Shown: positions 1 to 14,184 of the stretch, one piece after another
Layout of the letters: every line of letters begins with the position of its first letter
Position numbering within the stretch: position 1 is the first letter of the stretch
Assembly (NCBI RefSeq): GCF_024713975.1
Contig: NC_091112.1
Span: forward strand, 2,650,001 to 2,714,000
DNA from: Paralichthys olivaceus
Taxonomy: Eukaryota; Chordata; Actinopteri; Pleuronectiformes; Paralichthyidae
DNA: 64,000 nt
Direction of reading: 5' to 3'
The notes under the pieces: generated by a model
Seen by the model: only the letters and a program-made list of their open reading frames with translations
Told to the model about the DNA's origin: nothing
The model's database searches: none
Translations under genes and position numbers: made by a program

Positions 1-304
1 TTATCTGGCAGGTTTTTTTCCCCCCAACTATTTGCTGACAAATTGATTTATTAATGAATCAAAAAATAATCGGCAGAGTAATTGAAAATAAATGTAAGTC
101 GCAAGAGAAAAAAACATTTTTATAAAATAAATGAATATTGTTGCTTTGTCCAATTTTAAGTGCTGATCTCTTCGAAAATAACAATCAGACAAATCTTTGA
201 TTGACAAAACTCTGATTAAACTTGCAAAAGAAAAATATCATTTAAAGTTTGGGGACGCTGCAAATCATAAGAAAAAAAAATCCAGCCGTGATAACTTCTC
301 AGAA
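1..304. other. AT-rich non-coding DNA, nothing recognised
   Basis: Only A/T-rich sequence without a credible reading frame or splice signals. It would be intronic or downstream to the minus-strand gene whose 5' exon seems to lie near 1.3-1.5 kb. Confidence 0.5.
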
Positions 305-368
305 GGGTGAGGTGCAACATGAAACTTCACCACTAGATGTCCCTAAATTCTACACACTGAGCCTTTAA
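305..368. repeat. Right end of a common teleost dispersed repeat
   Basis: The stretch around CTTCACCACTAGATGTCCC followed by TACACACTGAGCCTTTAAG matches a second copy at about 19263-19328. It also looks like the inverse of the left-end sequence TTAAAGGTCGAGTGTGTAAG at 12914 and 17668. Known from memory as the terminus of an abundant non-autonomous fish element. Only the terminal part is visible here. Confidence 0.6.
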
Positions 369-768
369 GTTTTCTTTTCTCCTGTGGGGCTGGAAAATGT
401 GACTGAACCTCTGAAGTATGATCAATAAAATGTGGATTTAAAGGGACGTTCAAGCCCAAAGATTCGCGTCATCATCCTGACTTGAGTGGATTGTGTTTCC
501 TTCCAGCAGCTTCTCTTCTATCTATCTCATGTTTATTATAATATCTCCTCTGTTCTGACTTTTTTCTTCTGCAGGAGCAACATGAGACGTGTGAGGACAG
601 AGCATGTCTGACCACACAGTGACTGGGGAGTGGCAGAGCAGCCAGGAATGTGTTTTAAAGGGAAAGTCAGGGCAGGGTTTTAAATCCCTGGTCCAATTAG
701 ATCTGATGGTTTATTATTTCCAGGCCTGACAGACACATGTTCCTCCTGCTGCTGTTCTCATGTTCCAG
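369..768. other. Non-coding DNA, nothing recognised
   Basis: No credible exon, RNA gene or mobile element seen between the repeat end and the minisatellite. Confidence 0.4.
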
Positions 769-1152
769 ATGTGATGATCATGTTATAGATGTGTTCCCTG
801 TGTGTGATGATCATGTTCCAGATGTGTTCCCTGTGTGTGTGATGATCATGTTCCAGATGTGTTCCCTGTGTGTGTGATGATCATGTTACAGATGTGTTCC
901 CTGTGTGTGATGATCATGTTCCAGATGTGTTCCCTGTGTGTGATGATCATGTTACAGATGTGTTCCCTGTGTGTGATGATCATGTTACAGATGTGTTCCC
1001 TGTGTGTGATGATCATGTTACAGATGTGTTCCCTGTGTGTGTGATGATCATGTTACAGATGTGTTCCCTGTGTGTGATGATCATGTTCCAGATGTGTGAT
1101 GATCATGTTCCAGATGTGTTCCCTGTGTGTGGTGATCATGTTCCAGATGTGC
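769..1152. repeat. Minisatellite, about 33-35 bp unit, about 11 copies
   Basis: Tandem copies built from TGATGATCATGTT(C/A)CAGATG followed by TGTTCCCTGTGTG. Units differ mainly at one C/A site and by a TG insertion. The unit contains the palindrome TGATCA. Apparent reading frames on both strands come from unit lengths near a multiple of three, not from a gene. It lies about 100 bp from the exon donor at 1253, so it falls in the first intron of that transcript if the gene model is right. Confidence 0.9.
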
Positions 1153-1252
1153 TCGTCAGTAATAACACAGCCTGTTTTAACATCCAGGTGATTAAAGCCC
1201 TGACATGTGAGACAAACAGCGGGTAAACGGAGGGTTGAGCACCGGGCACTCA

Positions 1253-1600
1253 CCTCACTCAGGACCGGATTTGTTCGGCTGAGCAGCGACGCCACGGCCG
1301 CTTCTTCGCCTCCTCTCCGGGGCGTCCTCGCTGCGCCGCCTCGCTCTGTGTCTCCGAAGCTGCGGGTGTGAACCAGGTCTGAACCTCCGTCCTGTGGCCG
1401 CTCCGGCCTCTCTGCTCCCGGGGAGCAGCGGAAGCAGGAGGTGGTGGTGGGTAGCTCCGGTCCTGGAAGGTGACAGCGGCCTCTCGTTGTTCCGCTTCCC
1501 CGGAGATCGGCGCTGAAACTCGGACTAATCTCAGCCCCGCCCCGCCGCTGGCTGACGTCATGGAGGAAAGCCCCGGCCAGTGACGTCACGTCCCGCTCAG
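1253..1600 (-). promoter_or_regulatory. CpG-rich promoter and probable 5' exon of a minus-strand gene leaving the window
   Basis: A G+C- and CpG-rich block with a good splice donor on the minus strand (GAG|GTGAGTG, exon end near 1253). The exon carries no convincing coding frame, so it is probably 5' UTR. The gene would run left, out of the window. Inference from human gene order: RNF19B lies downstream of AK2 on the same strand, so rnf19b is a reasonable guess, but nothing here shows its product. Confidence 0.4.
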
Positions 1601-1699
1601 GAACTGGAGCTTGTTTATTGTAGTGGAAAATATGACCACATGAAGTACAAGTATTACACTACATACAAGTATTATACTACGTACACTATGTAGTAAAAG

Positions 1700-1806
1700 T
1701 ATTATTACATGAGCTGGAGAGGGAGAGGAGGGGAGAGGAGGAGAGAGGAGGACAGAGGAGGAGAGAGGAGGACAGAGGAGGAGAGAGGAGGAGAGAGGAG
1801 GACAAA
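1700..1806. repeat. Purine-rich GAGGA(C/G)AGAG tandem repeat
   Basis: Simple-sequence run of GAGAGGAGG and GACAGAGGAG units; low complexity, no coding content. Confidence 0.85.
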
Positions 1807-2026
1807 GACAGAGTCCTGAACCAGATCACTTCATAAAGAAGAGAGGGATGAGTGAACATTTGTCCTGAAACCTCTCACCCTTTTCCCTTCACCCCTTCTT
1901 TCCTCCCCCTGCCTCCCACTCCCTTCACCCTTTTGCTCCTCCTCAAAACAAACCCCTCACCCCCCCCCCGTACACATGTAAATATTTGAAAATATGATTA
2001 GAAATATTTAAAGTACAGTAACATCT

Positions 2027-2030
<4 letters not shown>

Positions 2031-2074
<44 letters not shown>
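2031..2074. repeat. (GT)n microsatellite
   Basis: About 21 uninterrupted GT dinucleotides in intergenic DNA between the left-edge promoter and the ak2 3' end. Confidence 0.95.
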
Positions 2075-2075
<1 letters not shown>

Positions 2076-2274
2076 TGGTTATAGATACAGGATTCACGGC
2101 TCTGATCATTTAACAGTGTTGGTTTCGTTTCTTTCTATATTTAAATATGTCACAAGCCTCTTAACCCTCGTTCATTTTCCCAGCACAAGAATTAAACCAT
2201 GGAAACAAACGTTACCAGATTTTCACAGTGTCACAGTTTGATGAAAAACACAACATGGAGAAGATATGATGTAG

Positions 2275-3032
2275 AAAAGCAGATTTATTAATCAGAGGGA
2301 GAAACATGACTTTGACAGGAAGATGCTTCACCCACATCTTCTCAGAACGAAGGAATATTTAAGTGCTGAAAACTAAGAGCCCAAAAGGAAAATTAACCTT
2401 AATTTATGATATCTAGGAAAGTTTGACCACCAGCCCCCTCTCTCCCCCCCGGTCCGGCCACCCGTACGAGCAACTTCGGTTGCCAGCTCCAACGCTTCGT
2501 CTCGGTGGAAACGCAGCAGCTCAGGATTCAACCAGCTGGAAGACGAGGGGGAGAGAAAAGAGAGAATATTTAGATAAAGTACTGAGAACAATCAAAGACT
2601 GATGATATTTTATTCTTGTCATTTAAATGCTCATCGTACAATTAGGTCTCTAACGCTCGGTTTACAGAAAATATATAATAGAAGAGACCATACTTTTGCA
2701 TGTGTTTCAGAGAGAGGCTGAAACGAGGAGCTGCAGCAAGTTTTTTTTAAACTTTAGAGCATGTAAATATTTAAGTAACAACAAATTTCAAAATAATAAT
2801 TAAACTTATGAAGCTGCCTTTGACTATAATGTCTCCTTTAAAGGGCACATTCATTTAGGGACAGCAGAAAAACATTCGGGCGTCAGTCAGAATTGTAAAT
2901 TTAAGCTTTAGAACAGTGACAAAAAAGGAAGTAAACACTGTTGAGCACAGAGCAGAATATTTGTCTCATCATACTGAATAAAAGACTGAAATCTTGCCAC
3001 TGGGAATGCTGAACATCTGCTATTGTTTTTCG
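2275..3032 (-). other. ak2 3' region with poly(A) signal and a possible extra terminal exon
   Basis: On the minus strand an AATAAA at about 2285 closes the ak2 transcription unit. Inside the region a pyrimidine tract and acceptor (CTTCCAG at about 2538) precede a block running to about 2400. That block is open in one frame (reading PELLRFHRDEALELATEVAR) but not in the frame left by the last clear ak2 exon. It is probably 3' UTR or an alternative terminal exon. Confidence 0.45.
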
Positions 3033-8363
<5,331 letters not shown>

Positions 8364-8620
8364 GTCAGCACCGGGAGAGGAGCCGGAGGAGAAACTTTCA
8401 CCGGGTTAGTGAGGAGTCGGGAAGCCGGAGACAGCGCCGCGGAGTCCGGTCAGAAGAGAAGGAGCGCCCGCCCCCTGCTCACTACCACCGGTTAAACCCC
8501 TCCCCGTCGTGTGGACGACGCGGCGTTTGATTGGCTGTCACACTGTTCTGTCAACTGAGGCGCGCGTTGATTGGACGACACTCACAGGTCGCGTCATTGC
8601 GTAACATCCGAACAAGGCGT
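8364..8620 (-). promoter_or_regulatory. CpG-rich ak2 promoter and 5' UTR
   Basis: G+C- and CpG-rich DNA immediately upstream of the ak2 start codon, changing abruptly to a poly(A) run at about 8643 and then A/T-rich sequence. No TATA box was noticed, which is typical of a housekeeping promoter. Confidence 0.6.
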
Positions 8621-8639
8621 CATTCCCGAAAGTTAAATA

Positions 8640-9190
8640 CGTAAAAAAAAAAAAAAAAAAAAAAGTTTTTTCGACGAGTAATAAGAATTCTAACGCGTTT
8701 GTCTGAAATAATTCATGATAATTTAATTTCATATTTTATTTTATTTGTCTATTTATTCATTCTGTCGCATAAGAAAAACAAATTCAAACTTTTTAAATCG
8801 ATTCTTTTCTGTTTTTATGAGAAAAAAAAATTCAGTTTAATGATGTGATAATGATTTCTTCCATTAGAAGTAAAACAACTGTTTGAAATTATGAGGTTAT
8901 TTTTTTATTAGTTATTAAAGAAAAAAAAAGACAAATTACAGACATGAAATTAATAAAACTGTAGAATTATTTATTCATTTATTTATAAATTCAGAAAAAT
9001 TCTCCTGTGAATTAAAGTTTTTATTGTTGAGCATAATCTGCTTTAATTGTTGTTTTTTTTGTGGAAAAACTGCATATAAAATATATATAAAATATAAATA
9101 AAATATTGTTTAAAATACAAGTCTTGACATCAAAATATACTTCAAATGCTAAAAGTAAAAGTACTAATCATGCACAAATGTACTACTTCA
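8640..9190. other. A/T-rich intergenic DNA
   Basis: Begins with a run of more than 20 A, then strongly A/T-rich sequence without recognisable exons. It separates the divergent ak2 and lectin genes. Confidence 0.5.
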
Positions 9191-9438
9191 GAGTAACATA
9201 CAAACTTGATAATACTTCATCTGTGTGAGACGTCACTGTTATCCGTTCTGACTAAAACCTTTTTGACTTAAACTTGAGGAAGTGAAATATCCCAATGATC
9301 TGATATGGTCAAGAGGAAGCTCATTTAGGAGGAACAAGACGTTTTCTGAAAGCCTCACCATATTTCAGTCTGAAAGGAAAGATTAGAATAGTGTTCGAGC
9401 CTCAAATTTATACTCACTGATGGTCCCACAGCAGGAAA

Positions 9439-12400
9439 ATGCCTGAACCTGAAGTTCTTTACTCTGATATTAAGTTCATAAGACCGGAGGGAAACGCAAA
9501 TGGTGAGTTTTAAAGTTTTCAGTACATCCAAAATAAAATGATAAATACCAAGTGTACACATTGATTTGTATTATTATTATTATTATTATTAATTTTAGAC
9601 GTAAAACAGTTAGTTGTTCGTTTTCATGTCTTTGACTTCGTGGACTTGACTTCCCTGTTTTGCTTTTTATAAAACTAAAACATTCCAGAAGTCTCCAGGA
9701 TTCGTCTGTTGTGTTTTTCTGTTTGACTGAAATATGAACAAATCCACCAGCAGAAGGTAAATGTACATATATGTATTTGTTTTGTGTTGCAGTGGCCACA
9801 TCCTCTGCAGCTGAAACCACTTATTCCGAAGTCAAGATCTTAAATACTCGGGGACCTGCAGAGCTGCCTGGTGGGTAATAAACCACATGGAACTATTTTA
9901 AAAATTCATTTCTTTGGGTTTTTAATTGTTGATTCTGAAGACACCACTTAGACCTTTTCATTATTTTCTGACTTTGTTTAATAAGAAAAATAATCAGCAG
10001 ATCAAATGCTGATGGACGTTAGTTAGTTGCGGTCATATTGTTGTGTATAATAAAGTAAAAATAACATTCCTGTCCTAAACCTCGAGATTAATCACAGAAT
10101 AAAATGTGTTTTAATAAATGCTCATAGTTAGTTCGAGTGAAAAAGGAAGATGAATTTGAAAGAAGAGAGAAGGAGAAAATCTTCTGCGTTTGTTTCCTGT
10201 GCAAATAGTGAGAAAAAGTCAGCGTTGAGGAAAGAAACAATTGAGGAAGTGACCGTTATGAAAGGTCAGAGTAATATTTATAGCCAACACAAAAAAAAAG
10301 TGGAGCCTTCTGTTTCCTGTGTGCTTCACTCACCCCTGGTTTTACAAATTCATCTTTAATCTGTTAGAGTCGATTTCTGCTGGTCGACAACCAAAACAAA
10401 GTGAAAAACAAAAGACATGAAAGTGGGAGAACATCTTTAAAGACTTTTATGAATATTAGATATTGATCTTCGTCTTTCTCTTCTGCTGTTGAACAGGCTC
10501 CAAACAACCTGCAGCATCAGACAGACGGTCAGGGGTCACAACGGAGCGAGTGGCCCTGCTGGCCCTCAGTGTTCTCCTGGCAGCCGCCCTCATAACTCTT
10601 GGTTTAGGCTGTGAGTTTGATTCCTTAAAGTACATTTTTCAGAACGAGTCATAAAATCAGCTTGAAACATCTTGAAATGAGAATTTTCACTTTGAGATTC
10701 AACATCTGTTTGTTTGTGTTGATGAGTTTTGCTTCTTCAAGCCTGTAGATGTCAAATCAACCAAACAACAAATGGAATCAAACAACATTTTAAGTTAATG
10801 ATTCTCCTGCTAAACCTTTACTGATGAGAGGTTCTTTCTTTTTTAATCAGTTTATCAACATACTCAAACCAAGAAGAGTCTCCAGGAGCTTCAAGTTAAA
10901 CATGATGCAAAAATTCTCTCAGGTAAAGTTTTTGATTTTGTTTCTTGAAGTGTTTGATCCACGAGTCACAGCAAGGTCACTTCAAACTGCGTCACTTCTT
11001 CAGATGAAGCCTTTTCTTAAAGTTCTTTAGTTTAATTCTTCAGGTTTCTTCACTTTTCTGTTTCTTCTCTGTTCAAATGAAGCGACTCTTCAAACGCCCA
11101 AAGGGGTGGAGCCAGGTCAATGTCCTCCAGTGAATAGTAAGTCACACATTTGCATCTTCTGATGATGGTTAAAGAAACAGCGAAGGACTGACGCATACAG
11201 TCAGATCAGCTGTGTCTCAATTCAGCGGCTGCATCCGGTAGAGGACGCGGTCGACCCGGCCCACGAAGGAGGCGTCTTGGTGGACCACGTCGACCACAGA
11301 CGGCCGAACGTTGTGGTCTACAAAGAATTTCCATGATAGGTCTGCCCTTACTGCCGTCACCTAGCAACAGAACTAAAGTTAGACAAGATGAGGAAGTTTT
11401 TATGGCCCTTGATTTTTACATTTGTCCTGTTAGATGTTCAGTTGAGTTAAAGCATGATAACGAGACGTCTCAACGCCTGCCGGCACCATCACCTTTTTGA
11501 ACCCTTTTGAAAAATGGTTTGTCACCTCAGTGCAATGAATTCTGGGAAGGGTTGGAACAGGAAGGATCCAACCGTTGGAGTCTTTGTTTCTCGGCGTTAG
11601 ACGGACGCATTTGTCGACCACATTCTAAGGAGCCTCTGATGTGGGACGGCGTAGTCACGTCGCTGTGATGCAATCGGCCTTCGAAGGATGCAGCTCCTGA
11701 ATTAAGACTTTTGACTGTAACTGCAGTTGCAGAACAGCTGCCTTGCTCAAGGGCAGTGTGCCTCCGCCCTCTCAAACTAAAATTGTCATCAGTCATTCAA
11801 AACTCTTTCCATTCAAAGTCGCTGTTGCTTCCAGATCCAAAGTAACCAGTGATTTCCTTCACTTTGCTTGAATCTCTTCAAAGATGAACAATGTCCGAGG
11901 TGCAAGGACGCCTGGGAGCAACATGGAGGAAGGAGCTACTTCTTCTACTCTGCTGCTTTACCCTGGAATGAGAGTAGAAAACGCTGCAGAGAACTGGGAG
12001 GAGACCTGGTTGTGATAAACAGCGAAGAGGAGCAGGTATAAAACACTGCTGCAGGTCGATGTTCTCTTATTTTATCACTTCGTCACAGAAAAGTCACAGA
12101 GAAATGTCATCACCTTCTCCTCTTCAGAGATTCCTGTTGTCTAGACTGAAAGATATAATGGACCACCCTGAGGACAAGTTCTGGATCGGACTGACAGACT
12201 CAGAGAAAGAGGCTGAATGGCGTTGGGTGGACAACACACCACCGGCCCCAAGGTTTGATCATTGAGAAAACTGTTTTTGTCATGGACGTCAGTATTAAGG
12301 TTTTCATGGATCTGGTTCTGTGTTTCACAGTTTGACGTTTTGGCTTGAGGATGAACCAGACAACTGGAACAGAGAGGATCCTGATGGAGAGGACTGTGTG

Positions 12401-12496
12401 AGGATGGGGGAGACAACCTTCTACGAGGACCTGAAGACCTGGGTCGATAAATCCTGCAAGAGTCCTCATAAAAGTATTTGTGAGAAACCAGTTTAA
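9439..12496 (+). CDS. Type II C-type lectin receptor, copy 1, with ITIM and ITSM (8 exons, about 274 aa)
   Basis: Exons: 9439-9502, 9793-9870, 10497-10610, 10851-10922, 11083-11136, 11884-12035, 12128-12252, 12331-12496; all phases agree. Exon 1 gives MPEPEVLYSDIKF with an ITIM (VLYSDI), exon 2 an ITSM (TTYSEV). Exon 3 holds a leucine/alanine-rich membrane anchor (VALLALSVLLAAALITLGLG), exon 4 a short charged stalk (TKKSLQELQVKHD), and exons 6-8 one C-type lectin domain. The lectin domain shows CKDAWEQHGGRSYFF, KFWIGLTDSEKEAEWRWVD, EPDNWN and a closing CEKPV. The usual EPN/QPD site reads EPD and the WND motif reads WVD, so classical calcium and sugar binding may be altered. The layout fits the CD209/CLEC4/NK-receptor-like group. 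An inhibitory or switch receptor on leukocytes is inference; the ligand is unknown. Poly(A) signals follow at about 12520. Confidence 0.85.
11211..11712. mobile_element. Short non-autonomous DNA transposon (MITE) in intron 5 of lectin copy 1
   Basis: Ends are inverted repeats: GTCTCAATTCAGCGGCTGCA at the left and, read in reverse complement, GTCTTAATTCAGGAGCTGCA at the right. The interior has no transposase; open frames inside it are chance. The style is hAT-like, but target-site duplications were not clear. The same element sits at the same place in copy 2, so it inserted before the duplication. Confidence 0.7.
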
Positions 12497-12913
12497 GAAA
12501 CTGAGGCATTCTGCTTCATTAATAAAGATCTTCTCCAGACAGATACATAACAACTTTCAATTATATCTAGAGTCAAATATGTTCTTCAGTTACCGTGTTC
12601 TTTTAAAGTGACGTCTACTCCTCCCTGATATAAAATCTATGAATATTAAATATATTAATAAAGATCTCTCCTACTTTTCTGTCGAGTCTATTCTGAGTGT
12701 CTGTCTAAGAAACCAGACAAAATGTTTCCTGACATTTATAAATCTAGTGAGAAGTTATTCTGAGTCATTTTCTCATAGACTTCTATAGAAACACCCAGTG
12801 GAGTCGCCCTCTGCTGGTCGTTTGAGAGAATATAGATTTCAGGCACTTCTGCATTGGCTTCTCTTCTCAGACCCAGAGTCTGACTCAGTTTATTTACAGT
12901 CCAAAGTTTTGAC

Positions 12914-13215
12914 TTAAAGGTCGAGTGTGTAAGATTTAGGTGAAAGGGATCGATTGGCAGAAATCTATTATAAAATAATGCCAGTAATGTTTCCACTCCA
13001 CTGTGTTTCATCTTAATTCTACAAATTGTTGTTTTCTTTAACCTAGAATGAGCCTTCACATTTAAACACTTTATATTTAAATACTTTACATTGAAACACT
13101 TTATATCTAAACACTTTATATTTACATCAGGAGCGGGTCCTCTCTATCTAGGCTGCCATGTTTTTTACAGTAGCCCAAACTGGACAAACGAAACATCTTT
13201 TGAGTTTTTATGACA
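12914..13215. mobile_element. Left part of a dispersed teleost repeat
   Basis: Starts TTAAAGGTCGAGTGTGTAAG and GATCGATTGGCAGAAATC, then AGAATGAGCC, GGAGCGGGTCCTC and ACAGTAGCCCAAACTGGAC. This is the familiar order of an abundant fish non-autonomous element. An internal stretch has diverged copies of AAACACTTTATAT. It stops abruptly at about 13215 against a ZMYM4-like fragment, with no matching right end nearby. Confidence 0.65.
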
Positions 13216-13224
13216 ACTAAAGGT

Positions 13225-13480
13225 TTCGAATCCTGACCTTCCCCCACTGGGGACAGGACGTAACCTGCCGAGGACAACAAACAGGAGCTCTGAGTGGATC
13301 CGAATGATCAGAGACAGGAAAATAAAAGATGTGGACGTTAACTCACCACCGGCTGTGACTGAGCGTTTGACACGTTTGAGGAAGTTGGTGAACTCAGTGG
13401 TGAACTTGCTGTAGCTCACGTCTCTGAATATGTTCTCCATACGATCGTTCTCAAACAGAAACTGCAGAGAGACAACGACA
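13225..13480 (-). pseudogene. Orphan copy of one exon of a ZMYM4-type C-terminal domain
   Basis: On the minus strand an exon at about 13462-13349, flanked by a proper acceptor and donor, reads FLFENDRMENIF, then SYSKFTTEFTNFLKRV and ends VTAGG. It closely matches the zmym4 exon at 21672-21556 (YLFENSRVENIF ... FSTEFTTML ... VTASG). The following intron and the first bases of the next exon (acceptor then GYV) are also recognisable before the homology ends at the neighbouring repeat. The single exon is undamaged, but no partner exons are nearby. It is a relic of a partial duplication, in the same orientation as zmym4 and about 8 kb from it. Confidence 0.8.
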
Positions 13481-13489
13481 AAAGTCTAG

Positions 13490-13955
13490 TCTTGTGTTTT
13501 CACCCCACTCTGTTTGACTGTCAGCAGCATTACGCAAAGACTGCTACTTACATTTTCACTAAACTTGAAAGAATGGGACATAGACCAAGAAAGAACTCTT
13601 GAAGTTTGACACAGATCTGGACAAAGAAGTTGATCCAGGACTTTTTTCTTTTAACTTTCTTTAACTTTGCGACAAGTTTTACTGATTTCCCAGAGAATGA
13701 TTCATGGATCTTGATGAAGAAAATTCAGACAGTTGGGCTCTAGTTAGCTTCTGCCTTTTCTCCACAATATCACAAATACTAGTAGCTGACGAAGCAAGTT
13801 GTGCTGCAAAGGTTGTGGACGTCACCATCCAATATATCCACGTATATTATTTTATTATAAAATACTAATGCACATAACTAATGGTGCAGCTGGTAAAGAT
13901 GAGGGGGAGTTTTATTTACTCCAAATAAACAATTCCATCAGTTCCTTTGTGAAAC
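13490..13955. other. Intergenic DNA between lectin copies, nothing recognised
   Basis: No exon-like frame or repeat recognised; ends in the A/T-rich lead-in of the second duplication unit. Confidence 0.4.
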
Positions 13956-14184
13956 ATTCAAACTGAGTAACAACACTTCATCTGTGTGACACGTCACTGT
14001 GAGGCAATATCAAATATACATCTAGACTACAACTTGAGGAAGTGAAATATGTTAATGATCTTATTTGGTCAAGAGGAAGCTCATTTACGAACAAGACGTT
14101 TCGTAGAATACTGTTCGAGCAGATATCAGACAAAAGTACATTTCTTTTCTAATTTATACTCACTGATGGTCCCACAGCAGGAAA

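Larger units (their letters stand above)
9190..12945 (+). repeat. Tandem duplication, unit 1 (pairs with about 13960-17695)
   Basis: The whole segment, introns included, reappears 4746 bp downstream with only scattered differences. Flanks upstream of exon 1 are clearly more diverged than intron 1 onward. The copies end where a dispersed repeat begins (TTAAAGGTCGAGTGTG at 12914 and 17668). This is a recent segmental duplication or one homogenised by gene conversion. Confidence 0.9.

Noticed and set aside
769-1152. Direct repeats of 33-35 bp resembling a CRISPR array
   Set aside because: Units are head to tail without unique spacers, no cas genes occur, and the window is vertebrate; it is a minisatellite.
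835-1226. Repetitive open frames (MCDDHV-type repeats) on the plus strand
   Set aside because: Frames arise from minisatellite unit length near a multiple of three; no start context, splice signals or conserved neighbour.
1259-1589. Arginine/proline-rich open frames on the minus strand
   Set aside because: G+C-rich promoter DNA is often open by chance; composition is CpG-driven and no family features appear, so it is treated as 5' UTR.
11430-11796. Open frames on the minus strand in lectin intron 5, duplicated at 16178-16550
   Set aside because: They lie inside a MITE and are copied only because the whole unit is duplicated; no transposase or domain.
12141-12553. Long minus-strand frames over the lectin domain exons
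   Set aside because: Antisense shadows of the lectin exons, without homology.
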